Below are positions 37,724-49,280 of a DNA stretch of 64,000 nucleotides, piece after piece. The translations under genes and the position numbers were made by a program. The stretch is from Isoetes taiwanensis (taxonomy: Eukaryota; Streptophyta; Lycopodiopsida; Isoetales; Isoetaceae). Every line of letters begins with the position of its first letter. Position 1 is the stretch's first letter. The stretch is taken from assembly GCA_021234155.1 (NCBI GenBank), contig JAJEKV010000045.1, positions 8,355,105 through 8,419,104 on the forward strand, given 5' to 3'. The notes under the pieces are model-generated. The model saw nothing but the letters and a program-made list of their open reading frames with translations. It was not told the DNA's origin and searched no databases.

Positions 37724-38347
37724 ACAATATCGATTAAAGGTTTATTCATGCTTTATATCCAAGAGATTCACACACAAGTGTATGCGTTAATATATTTGAT
37801 GTGCATCTTGTTAGTCTCATAGGCAGTTGCTTTGTCTCATTAGGTTGTAAGATTAGGTCCACCATGTTACTTTTGCGTGCCATTTTCGCCACAAATACAT
37901 CTAGAAAAGATTATATTATGGATATTCCTATAACATAAAACGGGACTTATGTATTGAGGCCCCCATTCGTGACCCACCCGAATAACATCATGTCTAGAGC
38001 CCATGTCATTCAAGTACATGATTGGCAAAATGCTCTTAGCACTAATTGCAGGATATGGAGACATGCACATAGACTATCATATCTATATTCAACATAGAAA
38101 ATACTAATACATAAAGACATTAAACTAATCTAAAAGATATGCGTTTAATTATAGGTACCTAGGGGTCATCTTCTCTATAAGGTAGCACATAAAATATGGT
38201 TCTTCAACTGTGATGACCTAAACAACTCGACATAGATTGTTAATGGAGTGAGCATGGGTTTTGTCGCACAAAGTATTTGTTATCATAAATGCATATGCAT
38301 CATAGAAGGCGCCAACCTTTATGCATATGTCAACCTTAGCATTGTTG
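37724..38347 (+). repeat. dispersed repeat R1, copy 2
   Basis: Direct-orientation match to 23115-23743 over its whole length, with the same order of shared phrases. It ends at gcatatgtcaaccttagcat (copy 1: gcatatgtcaatcttagcat). Confidence 0.75.
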
Positions 38348-38499
38348 AACATCACATGTGTATATCACGGATTCTTGCTACATTTTTGGCCTTTAAAAGT
38401 TCCCTTTTTTTGTCTTTGGTGTGAATTAATTTATGAAGAGAAAACAAACACATGTGGACAACATGATATAGTGCTATGTATATTGTATCAATTTATGTA

Positions 38500-39000
38500 T
38501 ATCATCAAGATTCCTGTCCAATGAAAATCATACAAGAGATCACCGATCAGTTGATCACTGTTGTAGAGCACGCCTTCTTAAATTTGACGTGCATCTTATT
38601 TGTCAAAAAGCTGGATGCCTTTGTCTCATTAGCTTACCATGAATTGGGTCCACCATGATAGATAGATAGATAGACAGATGGATAGATACTAATATGTGAA
38701 TGCCTAGAAATAAAGTTACCTTTGTTGTGGTGATGTGGCACAACCCCAACGGTTGGTTATTCCATCTCGTAGAATTTCCAATGCTCGTGATTATGCCACC
38801 ACACACACTAAGGGCCACTTTATTTTCGGCTGCTATTGACCATGTGAATCAAGTAGCATCACCTCTTGGGCCCATGTCGTCATTGAAGTAGATTGATCCA
38901 CATGATGTCACTAATTGCGGAATATGGTCTTCCCACTAAATAAGTATATTAATCATGCACATAGATTGTTATAGCAAGAGCGCATATGTCTAGAACATGG
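38500..39000 (+). repeat. dispersed repeat R1, diverged copy 3
   Basis: A shorter, more diverged relative of the same repeat. It keeps gacgtgcatcttattt, gcctttgtctcattagctta, gggtccaccatga, gggcccatgtcgtcattgaa and acatgatgtcactaatt. A GATA-type microsatellite (38659-38689, gatagatagatagataga) lies in its middle. Confidence 0.55.
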
Positions 39001-39549
39001 AAAATATAATTAACTTGTATAGATAGATAATCAATTGATTATGTATCTGTACAAACAAAAAATAAAAAAAAAGAAAAGAAAAGTTATGTAATCAACTGCT
39101 GTTTTATAATATAGATATGAGAATTATATGATCCATACGAGCAATAATTAAATGAGTGTGGGCTAGATATAGCTAAAGTAGGAACACAATGTTTGTATTA
39201 TACTTGAGAATCTAAGTGGGAGCCTCAATAGAATGTTTTTTGTGTGGTAAAATGAATCAGTTTATTCAATAATGGCACACAACACATAATTATTCTCTCA
39301 ATCTCAATTATTAAAAATAAAGCAGGGAAAAAGAGTGATTTAATCTTGATCCACAATAGGGTATTTGAACAATTCTTACCAGTTATAGATAGACCTAATT
39401 TCATATGGAGATGTTCATGGGCCCAATTTTTTTTTACAAGAAAAAAATACGCAAATATCTAGACCAAGAGTTAGGCCATGAATTTTAATTACAAATATTC
39501 TATTTTCAACGCTTCGTTCTGCACGAATCTAAAAAGGTGAACTATTTGG

Positions 39550-39556
39550 TATATAT
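39550..39556 (+). promoter_or_regulatory. candidate TATA box of the PEPC gene
   Basis: TATATAT in ggtatatatgagg, 101 bp before the PEPC start codon, which would place transcription start near 39580 with a leader of about 75 bases. It is the best TATA match in the 300 bp upstream. An intron-containing longer leader is not excluded. Confidence 0.4.
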
Positions 39557-39656
39557 GAGGGGTATCCGCATCTTTTATTTTATAAGGGAAAATTGACGTC
39601 AACAAAAAAGAGGAATACTAAAAGGTTGCCAGCGCTGAAAATTTTCAGACAGATCC

Positions 39657-42600
39657 ATGGCGAGCGCCTCTTTCTCTAATGGCGCCCTCCGGACTATGGA
39701 TTCAATCGATGCTCAGCTCCGGCTGCTTGTCCCTCTTAAAGTTACAGATGATGACAAACTTATTGAATACGATGCGTTGCTGCTTGACAGATTCCTGGAC
39801 ATCCTTCAAGACCTTCATGGAGAAGAGCTTCGTGATGTGGTAAGTTTCTCTCCTCCTGTCTTTAATCCTATATCGATCTTTCGCCCATGTCCCTTATATG
39901 AGAGTTTTAATCTGTGCGTTTTGTGTTTTTGCCATCAAATTAATCCACCTGATATGTTGTTTAATCTTTTTTCCCCGACAGGTCATGCAATGCTATGAAT
40001 TGTCTGGAATGTATGGCAACAAGGCTGATGGAGCCGGTGACCTTAGTAAATTGAGCGAATTAAGTGATGTTCTCAATAGTCTCGAGCCAGGAGACTCTAT
40101 TGTTGTTGCCAGCTCATTTTCTCACATGTTGAACCTCACAAACTTGGCAGAAGAAGTTCAAATTGCACATCGAAGACGAGTAAGCAAGAAATCAGGAGGT
40201 TTCTCTGATGAGAATAGTGCTATAACTGAATCTGATCTAGAGGAGACTTTTAAGAGGCTCGTAACAGAGCTAGGAAAGACACCATCAGAGATCTTCGAGG
40301 CACTGAAGAGTCAGACGGTAGATTTGGTTTTGACAGCTCATCCAACTCAAGCAGTTAGAAGATCCGTACTCCAGAAACATGCCAAGTATGTTAACCAAGT
40401 TAAGCAAGCATTATTGCTGCATTTCAAGTTTCGCCATTTCTAAGCTAGATGTTTCTGCATATAACTAGGATTCGAAGTTACTTATCTGAGTTGTATAAAG
40501 ACGACATCACACCAGAAGAAAAGCAAGAGCTCGATGAATCTCTCCAGAGAGAGGTAATTCTGATTTTCAATATGCAGAGAGCAGGCTCCTGGAAATATAT
40601 AACATCCACAGATCATAGTCAAACACTTGTTGCAAAGATTTATTTGGATGCATTTTGATTAATTAGTGATACTACATGAAGAAGAAAAAGACTAATTTAC
40701 TGAATATTATTCTGATTTTTTGCTTTAGCAGGTTTTATGTTCAGTAGTTTGAAAACCAATTTGTTAGCATCCCAGAAACAATGAGCAATATTTGTCTCTC
40801 CAATTATTGTAAAGGTAGGACAACCAGCAAGAAAACAATGGCATATTGTGTGCACTTAGAAAAACATATAACACAGAACCAATCAATTTATAATACCGTG
40901 CTTTAAACTGGATAGGAATGCTATACTAATCTGAAAATGGTATAGAAATAGGGGCAGTGGTGGCTAATCTTGACAAGTATTATTCTACAGATACAAGCTG
41001 CTTTCCGTACAGACGAGATTAGGCGTACGCCTCCTACTCCTCAGGATGAAATGAGGGCTGGGATGAGCTATTTCCATGAGACAATTTGGAAATCCCTCCC
41101 TAAGTTTCTTCGCCGTCTTGACACTGCACTGAAGTCAATTGGGGTTGAGGAAAGAATGCCATACAATGTACCACTGATACAGTTCTCATCATGGATGGGA
41201 GGAGATCGGGATGGTATTATTTGCCTCCTAACTAGGATTAATTTGTATAATGGGGCGTCATATAATTGCAAATATGTTGTGTCCTGTTTTCAGGAAATCC
41301 ACGGGTTACACCAGAAGTTACAAGGGATGTATGTCTGCTTGCAAGGTTAATGGCATCCAACCTTTATTACACCCAAATTGAGGACCTGATGTTTGAGGTT
41401 TGTGCCATTTTAGCAAGAGAAGGAACTGCATTGCATCTGTTTACACACAGTTCCTCCTCTGACACAAAATTTTTGTTCTTTGCTGGGCAGCTTTCCATGT
41501 GGCGATGTAATGAGCCGCTCCGTTATAGAGTAGAGCAATTGGTGGCTCACACAAAACAAGATGCAAAGCACTACAAAGGTATTTCTATGATGCTAGTTCT
41601 GTACAAGTATGGTTATGTCTATATGGATTTTATGATCAAGCCAATGTCAATGTTCCGCATACAAATTTTCTGTGTGTTGATGATTGTGTGCAAATAATAA
41701 TAGCTCTTACTAACTGCTAATAATTTTGTTGAATTTTTTGTTTAAAATCCTGAAAATTCTTTTTCTATCATGAGATACTACTTATGGTAGAGATCTTATA
41801 TATATCTATTCTTATTTAGTTACCTTCTTAATTGTCCAATTTCAGAATTCTGGAAACCAGTTCCACCAAATGAACCATTCCGTGTAGTTCTGGGAGATGT
41901 TCGTGATAAACTTTATAACACTAGGGAACGTTCACGACAACTTCTTGCAAGCGGGAAGTCTGATGTTCCTGAAGAAGACACCATTATGTCCGTAGAACAG
42001 GTAGGTGTGGTATGTTGTTTGTCATTACATTTTCAATGTTATGACTCAATGTTAACAGAGAAGTGGACATGCAGCTATTGGAGCCTTTGGAAGCATGTTA
42101 TATTTCACTATGCTCGACAGGGGACAAGTCAATTGCAGATGGAAGTCTTTTGGATTTCATGAGGCAAGTTTCATGTTTTGGGCTGGGACTAGTGAAACTG
42201 GATATAAGACAGGAGTCTGATAGGCATACAGATGTTATGGATGCCATTACTACTCATTTGGGTATTGGATCATACCGTTCTTGGTCAGAAGAAGAACGGC
42301 AAGAGTGGCTTTTATCCGAATTGCGTGGTAAACGTCCACTATTTGGTGCGGACTTACCAAAAACAGACGAAGTCAAAGATGTTCTTGATACATTGCATGT
42401 AATTTCAGAGTTACCATCAGATTGCTTTGGGGCTTATATTATCTCAATGGCAACTTCTCCCTCTGATGTTTTAGTCGTCGAGCTTCTACAGCGTGAGTGC
42501 CGCATTGTAAACACATTGAGAGTGGTGCCTCTGTTTGAAAAGCTTGCTGATTTGGAATCTGCTCCTGCTGCCATGGCTCGTCTCTTCTCTATTGATTGGT

Positions 42601-43955
42601 ACCGTGACCATATAAATGGCAAACAAGAAGTCATGATTGGCTATTCAGATTCTGGAAAAGATGCTGGACGCTTTTCAGCAGCTTGGCAACTATATAAAGC
42701 CCAAGAGGAACTTGTGAAAGTTGCACATGAGTATGGGATTAAATTGACCATGTTTCATGGACGTGGAGGGACGGTTGGGAGAGGAGGTGGACCAACACAT
42801 CTTGCCATTCTTTCTCAACCTCCTGATACGGTTCATGGTTCACTTCGAGTCACAATACAGGGGGAAGTTATTGAGCAGTCATTTGGAGAAGAACATTTGT
42901 GTTTCCGCACATTGCAACGGTTTACTGCAGCCACTTTAGAACATGGCATGCATCCTCCTACACCTCCCAAAGAACATTGGCGGAGATTGATGGATAAAAT
43001 GGGTGTTATTGCTACCGAGGCCTATAGATCCATTGTGTTTCAGCATCCACGTTTTGTGGAGTATTTCCGCGCGGTATTAACTTCTCTCAGTTTTGTTATT
43101 ATTGTACTAGATGTTAATGAGTTGAACTGTTCTGCAGTCGACACCAGAAATGGAGTATGGGCGGATGAATATTGGCAGTCGACCATCAAAAAGGAGACCA
43201 AGTGGTGGAATTGAATCACTTCGTGCTATCCCATGGATATTTGCATGGACACAAACCCGTTTTCATCTTCCTGTTTGGCTTGGATTTGGAGAGGCGTTCA
43301 AAACTGTGATAGAGGATGATCCTAAAAATATTGATGTTCTGAGAGAGATGTATGAACATTGGCCATTTTTCCGGGTTACAATTGACCTTGTGGAGATGGT
43401 GTTCAAAAAAGGAGACCCCAGAATTGCTGAACTGTATGATCACCTATTGGTCGCATCTGATTTACAAGACTTGGGGAAGACTCTAAGACAAAAGTACAAG
43501 GAAACGGAGAATCTTCTTTTGCAGGTATCCCTTTTTTGAAAGTTTACTCTCAGTAAGTTTTGTAAATTTTTGCAGCCATTTACATGTTTCTAAGCCATAC
43601 TACATGATGTTTCCAACGTTGCAGCAATTAAAGGTTACTATGTTTGGTTATGCAGGTTGCTGGCCACAACGAACTACTTGCAGGGAATCCTACTCTGAAA
43701 CAAAGACTCAGGCTTCGCGAACCTTATCTTACTACTCTTAATGTGCAACAAGCACACACTTTAAGGAAGATGCGTGATCGTGAAACTGTTTTCTGCTCAA
43801 GTCCAAGGACTGTTGACGGAGGGACGCCCAGGGCTAGCAAGTCAGCTGCAGAACTTGTAACTTTGAACCCGACTACTGAATATGCTCCTGGTTTAGAAGA
43901 CACCCTTATTCTAACAATGAAAGGAATTGCAGCTGGCATGCAGAACACAGGGTAA
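39657..43955 (+). CDS. ppc: phosphoenolpyruvate carboxylase, plant type (C3-like)
   Basis: Catalyses PEP + bicarbonate to oxaloacetate + phosphate in the cytosol (anaplerotic carbon, pH and malate balance). Ten exons, all joined by GT-AG: 39657-39839, 39982-40385, 40469-40553, 40991-41213, 41294-41397, 41491-41578, 41846-42000, 42075-43073, 43138-43524, 43656-43955. They total 2928 nt and 975 aa, close to the family's 960-970; ten exons is the usual plant layout. Intact catalytic motifs are [11 protein letters not shown] with His181, [11 protein letters not shown] with Lys609, [13 protein letters not shown] with Arg644, and C-terminal QNTG (972-975). Ala783 in PWIFAWTQ and Arg893 in LKQRLRLRE are the residues of C3, inhibitor-sensitive enzymes (C4 forms have Ser and Gly). 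The N-terminal phosphorylation segment SIDAQLR (Ser16) is present, but its upstream context RTMD lacks the usual acidic-basic-x-x order. Intron 7 ends at tgcag 42070-42074; an upstream ATG at 42063 is intronic. No lesion was found. Confidence 0.97.
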
Positions 43956-44121
43956 TCTGATATTGCATGTCGTAGGATTCAGCCCAATCCTGAAAATTAG
44001 GTTGTATGGTACTCTAGTGAAATGGCAATTTTGACAACATAACGTTGACAATGAAGAGAATGGGAGATTATGATTACCTACAATAACTGGCTCCCGTTTT
44101 ACTGCCTTCACCGTTGATATA

Positions 44122-44127
44122 AATAAA
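44122..44127 (+). terminator. candidate polyadenylation signal of PEPC
   Basis: AATAAA in tataaataaaagtcg, 167 bp after the PEPC stop codon. It is the first canonical hexamer downstream, at a normal distance for a plant 3' UTR. Confidence 0.5.
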
Positions 44128-44654
44128 AGTCGTTTCTATGCTCCCATTACTTCCCTTTTTTCTAGGTTGGTTATTTATTCTAATATCTCATAGCAATATT
44201 ATTGGTCAATGCAGTGACCAAGTTACAAAAGCTCACAGACGATCACATCCCGTTCATTTTTTGACACGGTTTCAGTATTTTCAATGTTGCAAATTAAATA
44301 AAGGCAATTAGGGTGAGATTTAACTAGGGTAGACGTCTTTGAGGTTCCTTAAAGTTCGTCGCATCCCAGCCCTCCAATCATGGAATATTCCATGAGATAT
44401 GCCATTTCCTACAAGCCTGACCCTAGGGCCAAAAGGGAAATCAGGTCAAACCCCGTTTTCCACGTCGTCCTATGGTTTCACGCCCATTGTTCAGAGTCAA
44501 TGATGTAGTCAATAAGATTACATAGAATGAATTAAATGATACCACAATTTGAATCAGGGGACCGATGAGAAGAGTGTCCTACATTTGCGCCATTACAGAA
44601 ACAATAAATTGTGACATGTATGAAGTGCATAACAACTCGGAAGATTACTTCTAA

Positions 44655-44846
44655 GGGTGCTTTCCTATGGGCAGAAAACCTCCAGGTTTCCTGAAGGTCT
44701 GGTCTGCTATTCCGATGTTCCCATGAGCTAAGAACCTAAATGGCTGAGGTTAAGAACCTCATTTGTAAAGTAATCCCGACGATTACTTTTGGACCTGGAT
44801 CTGACCTCATCCAGGTTCGTCCGTCCATGTCCATGGGAAAGCACCC
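44655..44846. mobile_element. Tourist-like (PIF/Harbinger) MITE, TAA target duplication
   Basis: 192 bp. The left end GGGTGCTTTCCTATGGGC and the right end (reverse complement GGGTGCTTTCCCATGGAC) are terminal inverted repeats that continue imperfectly into aacctccagg / ccaggtt. TAA flanks both sides (44652-44654 and 44847-44849). Start sequence GGG, a 3-bp TAA duplication and small size are the marks of Tourist-type MITEs. It sits 700 bp downstream of the PEPC stop. Confidence 0.8.
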
Positions 44847-44849
44847 TAA

Positions 44850-46600
44850 TTACAAATTCCCACACAACTTCCTGTTGCATGAACAGGCCATTACAGATCT
44901 GCCATTACTTGAAGAACCTATCATGTGAAGCATAACAAATGGAAGGGCGAGAGAGAAGCCACCTTACCTGTGACATAGTGCAGCCATGGGTCCTCAGCCT
45001 GCTTAAAACATCTCTGGTATCCTGTGCGCTAACCCCGCGCAAAACACTGGTCCTATAATGTTACATGCTACCATGGTCCAGTGAATCTATTCTGCCAGCC
45101 ACACATCGATATAACAGACACAAGAGCAACATTAACAGAGCACTATGACTGGAAAGGGTGGCTGAAATGTACCTGCAAAGCACTTCAACTTCCAGAAACA
45201 TGATTGGGACTGCAAAAAATGAAGATATGAACACCAACCTGCCATGAACAACAACCTCTTACAACAGCAAATGAAAACACAAGAGCAAACAAGATGAAGC
45301 ATGGGGATTTGAACCCCACCGAAGTTAATCGGTACCCAGAATGCAAAAAACGTCCCCGAGCCTGCTATCCATACAAATAAGAAATGGAAAACAGAACTAC
45401 ATAAGAACAATATGCACCTACAGAAAGAAAGGCAGCACACACAAGGCTTCTAAAAATGCCCGCAGTGCTGTAAGCGGAGCTTATGAACTGTGCGACACTC
45501 AACCCCCTTTCGATGCTGTTTGTTTTGCCCATTCTTGCCTTTCCTACACCTATTCCGGTGAGGTCTGGTTATTCCATTGCCTCCATGCCATCGATCCCGC
45601 GCGGCCACTCTTTCCTCATCTAGACCCAAAACCTTCCAAAAATAACCATGAGAAGAAAACCTAAAGCCCTTTTTCCATGGCACACGTCTTAAATTTAGCT
45701 GATTATTATTGGCCCACATAAGCAAATGCGACACCATAGTTTTTCCACGACAACTTTTCAGACATGTCCTAAATGAATTTCGTACAAGTCTAATGTCTTA
45801 TTTTCTTCCGGGGGAAATCCCCCGCCACAAAATAAGACAACGAATCCTAACCAATCAGAGGTCAAGTTTGCCGCAATTCAAGATTGTCGCGAAATAGAGG
45901 AAAAGTAGAAGCATTCGAATCGTAAGATGATCAGACTACTGGCAAGTTGAAAGGTTTTTGAAGCAGCTTCGAATTTCTCCAGTAGATTCAAATTTTAGCA
46001 GCTTCAGGTTCCCCATCAGAGGATTCAGATTCAGCAGCTTCAGATTTCTTCAGCAGATTCGGATTTCAGCAAATTCGGATTCCCCATCAGAGGATTCGCA
46101 TTCAGTAGATTTGGGTTCTAATTGCTTGATTTTTGAAGCACTTATGGTTCAATTCGGTTTTTTAAAACAAACCTGTTTTTCAAATTTGATTGTTACTTCT
46201 GTTTTAATTCTGTTTTTCAGATTCGATTGTTAATTCTCAGAGCATGTCATCGTTTCTCAATGCATGTTGTTTTGCAAAGACCGTGCCACAGCTGCATTAA
46301 ACATATCGATTTACAGGCTTAGCTTCTTTCTCTCGGCTTCAAAGCCCTGTTCCGGTGAACATTGAAGCTTCGATTCTTACTCTGGGATTGCAATAGCTGC
46401 ATAAAACAGATCGGATTGCATCAAACAGATCGGTTTACACAAGCTTCGATTCAAATGGATGAGGGCTTAGCTTTTTAATTTGCTTTTCTTTTCGAAAAGA
46501 GAGTGTCTGGACAAAGCAATTCTATGTGTGAAAAGGAAACAAAATACTAGAGACTATAGAAACAGACTTGAATCAAATTAAAACGTATCATTTGACTCTA
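44850..46600. other. intergenic with low-complexity repeats
   Basis: No supported gene. 45990-46115 contains a roughly 70-bp duplicated, ttcagcag-rich unit (both copies share ttccccatcagaggattc). The short open frames here are products of this repeat. Confidence 0.5.
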
Positions 46601-46679
46601 AATTGGCCCTGCTATTGCCGCAGAATTGCCATTCCCCTACCATGATCGTTAGATAAAAAAAAAGAAGGATGTCAATCTT

Positions 46680-46895
46680 TTGTGGTGTTGTGTCCCACAA
46701 TTCTCCTTCCGACACAAGACGCTTGAAGAATTATGCCGCCTGCATTACTTTGGCAAACCTAGACGTAAAGAAGTTGAAGACGCAGCGGGTAGAGCTTATA
46801 GTTTCTTGCCAGAAAGGCATTTTACCAAGGTTTCCAAGGTCATTAACAGGCGCAACTATTATCTGCTCTCCTTGATTCTCATAATCACGCAGTAG
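46680..46895 (+). CDS. short unrecognised frame, possible exon fragment
   Basis: 71-codon frame with a plausible coding texture in its middle: KTLEELCRLHYFGKPRRKEV then AAGRAYSFLPERHFTKVSKV, and INRRNYY. Charged, no membrane segment. No splice partners or domain recognised. It could be a captured or decayed exon. Neighbours are repeats on both sides. Confidence 0.25.
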   Translation: MWCCVPQFSFRHKTLEELCRLHYFGKPRRKEVEDAAGRAYSFLPERHFTKVSKVINRRNYYLLSLILIITQ

Positions 46896-47710
46896 ATCAG
46901 GTTGAAACTGGCCACAGGGTTTTGATCCAAATTACATATAAAACTGGGCATCTATTGAATCCATTTTTGGAGGTTGGCCCTTCAGATATTTGTTCTGGTG
47001 GATTTCTCCTAGTATCTCCAGATATCTCCAGATAGATTGCTGCAGCAACCTCTTTGCTTTAAGATTCAGAAAAATCTGGAAAATGGTGGTCGGTGGAAAA
47101 GCTAGATGATAAGACAGGTCTTATCTCAATAGCTCAATGTCTTATATTTCAGTAATGGAAAATCGATTTTTTCAGGAGGTGTCTTATGTATGACGTGGAG
47201 CTGACATGGAGCCCAAAAGGGTGTCCTATAAAAATGAGACAGCCATAAAATAAGACTACTGTGAAAAAATGGCCTAAACCATGCAAATACCAAATCACAT
47301 TTACTGACATCAACAAAATACAATTTACGCACACGAATACCCCTCTAAACCATGACAAATCATATTTAATACCCTGGGCTTTAAACAATTGCAAAAGATA
47401 ATGGTTTTCACAAGACGATTGCACATGTGAATTATAAAAAATCCATGTAAGACACATTAGAAAGACAAGAAAGGAAAACAGAACAAAGCCAAAATGAGTA
47501 GTTGTATTATTTTTTTGGGCCAGCCAATATTGGTTGTCCTTTAAAAGAGGGCTTGGCAACGCCACATGGGTATTTTGAATTTAACTTTCAGAGTGGAATA
47601 TATGGAATATATCGCAACTATAACTTTCTAACATGTCTACATTCTATTGGGTTTCTAATTAAAATTCTACGTTTTAAAGTCATAGTGGAACCTCACCCTT
47701 ATTATGTACT

Positions 47711-47868
47711 AGGGAAAGTTAAGGTCGAGGAAATTCCTCGAGGGAATTTCCCAAGGCGGCGCCGCCAGACGAGGCGGCGCCCAAGCGGCGAAGCCGCAGC
47801 GCCGCCGAGTCTTGCGGCGCCGCCGAGGGATATTCCCGAGGGAATATTCCGAGACCTGAACTTTCCCG
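47711..47868. repeat. GC-rich foldback (arms about 55 bp)
   Basis: Left arm from gggaaagttaaggtcgagg through gggaatttccc to ggcggcgccgcc. Right arm, read as reverse complement, gggaaagttcaggtctcgg through gggaatatccc to ggcggcgccgc. The centre (47767-47807) is itself GC-rich with gcggcg/cgccgc repeats. The whole would form a strong hairpin and is far richer in GC than its surroundings. The open frames crossing it in several directions are consequences of the palindrome. Confidence 0.7.
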
Positions 47869-47870
47869 GA

Positions 47871-48491
47871 CGTAATGAACACATGGTTCAAATTTCCACG
47901 CCCTGGTTCTCGCCCTGTTTTTGTGTGCTCTGTTTCCCTGCAGCAAGTCCGACAATGCAACCATGTTTTCGACGAAATCTTCAAGAGCTGCTCTGTAAAA
48001 CTTCGATTCTATTCGTAAAAAAATGCTCTGATGATAAAACTTCGATTTTATTCTGCTCTCATGATAAAACTTCGATTCTAACCATCTTCCAACACAGAAA
48101 TCGCAACACAGAAAGTTTTTGCTTCTAAATCAAAGTTAGAAACTCTATTCTGCCTTAAGAACTCAAAGACAGAGCCAACGGCATCTTAGAAGCCCTCAAT
48201 CCATTCGAAATCCAAGAAATACAAACCCTGACGAACAAGAAATACAAACCTGACGAAGATCTTCAACAAAAATCGCCGGATCAGAGATGTTTTTGGAAAA
48301 TCTGGCAACAGGAACGGGAACGGGGGAACAGGGGAACAGGGGAAGGGGAGCTATGAGAGAGGACACGGGATCAAGGGAAGGCGGCCAGTGAAGGCGGCCA
48401 GTGGCGGCGCCGCTCCATGAATAACGGATATTTTTATGGCTTCTAATTTTAAGGTAAATTTAGCATAATTTGAACCATGTGTTCATTACGA
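47871..48491. mobile_element. inverted-repeat-bounded segment (24-bp perfect arms)
   Basis: cgtaatgaacacatggttca (plus aatt) at 47872-47895 is the perfect reverse complement of 48468-48491. The interior holds three copies of aaaacttcgattNtattc-type phrases (47998, 48037, 48066) and a G-rich run. No transposase. It abuts the GC-rich foldback on the left and repeat R2 on the right, so these may be parts of one composite insertion. Confidence 0.5.
48309..48350 (+). repeat. G-run cluster, possible G-quadruplex
   Basis: Five to six runs of three or more G separated by aac or aaca spacers (gggaacggggg, then aacagggg twice, then aagggg). On the plus strand this satisfies the usual four-run G-quadruplex pattern. 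No gene is attached to it. Confidence 0.6.
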
Positions 48492-48765
48492 TAGGGATAA
48501 TGTTAGGGGGCAGGCTATTTTTTGGGGATACCGAGCCATGAATGCCCCCAAGAAATACCCCCCTTCCAACCCCAAACGTGGAGGCTATTTGGTTGGACCA
48601 TTTGAATATATATTTTGAGTTCCTTTTAAGTTGTGACGTGCCAAGCATGCAACCTGGGTAGAAGCCGTTATAAAATAGCAGAAAGCATGCAACTTTCTTT
48701 GAAGTGCAGAGGCCGTTATTAAATATAAGAAAGTTTATTGCGCTAGTCAAAAATACAAAAAATTC
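48492..48765 (+). repeat. dispersed repeat R2, copy 1
   Basis: Matched at 55857-56165: gataatgttagggggc, ggctattttttggg, ggctatttggttggacc, gttgtgacgtgccaagca, then a purine-rich stretch with gaggcc.tt and taagaaa.ttat.gcg. Non-coding. Confidence 0.7.
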
Positions 48766-49280
48766 TATGTTGCCTTACTTTTATAAGCATTTTCTCCTTT
48801 TGAATATGTGTTCTCATTTATTTTTGGGTGGAGCATATTCTCTTGGTTCTTCGGTCATATGCAATATGCAGGCTATTTAGAGTACAAATGAGTTTTCAAC
48901 TATTAGTTTTAGTTTCTTTTTTTTCCCCCCTTCATGTATTCATATTTTTCACCTGTTGTGACCATTGAATTGACCTGGCAAACGGGCCTTAGCAATCGCC
49001 TGCATTTTGGGAATAATTGACAAGTATGGGAAAAATTAAAGCGCTTGAAATGTTATAGTTCAAACTTGAGATCTTTGATGTGTAAAACTAACATGATAAC
49101 CAACCACACTAAGAAACCAATATCAAAAGTGCAGGCCATTAAAATATAAATCAATCGTTTCTGCTATCGTAGTTGCTACATAAACACATCGACCTATTTG
49201 TCTACGAAAATGAGCAATGTTATTTTTGTTCATTGATTTGTGGCATAGTTGGTCATTGCATAAGGCTAACACATTGAGGG
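48766..49280. other. intergenic, no gene seen
   Basis: AT-rich; nothing recognisable. Confidence 0.5.

Noticed and set aside
23115-38347. R1 repeats as the two LTRs of one retrotransposon
   Set aside because: No TG...CA ends, no primer binding site or polypurine tract, no gag/pol between them; the interior is a LINE, a CACTA element and a Helitron.
42063-42074. ATG at 42063 as the start of a separate PEPC-like gene
   Set aside because: These bases are the end of intron 7; exon 8 begins at 42075 and joins in frame to exon 7.
45295-45330. Possible tRNA on the minus strand (ggtggggttcaaatcccc)
   Set aside because: Only a box B/T-arm-like hairpin is visible; no box A, acceptor stem or anticodon arm could be built.
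47502-48128. 208-codon ORF
   Set aside because: It runs through the GC-rich foldback and repeats; several frames on both strands are open there because of the palindrome.
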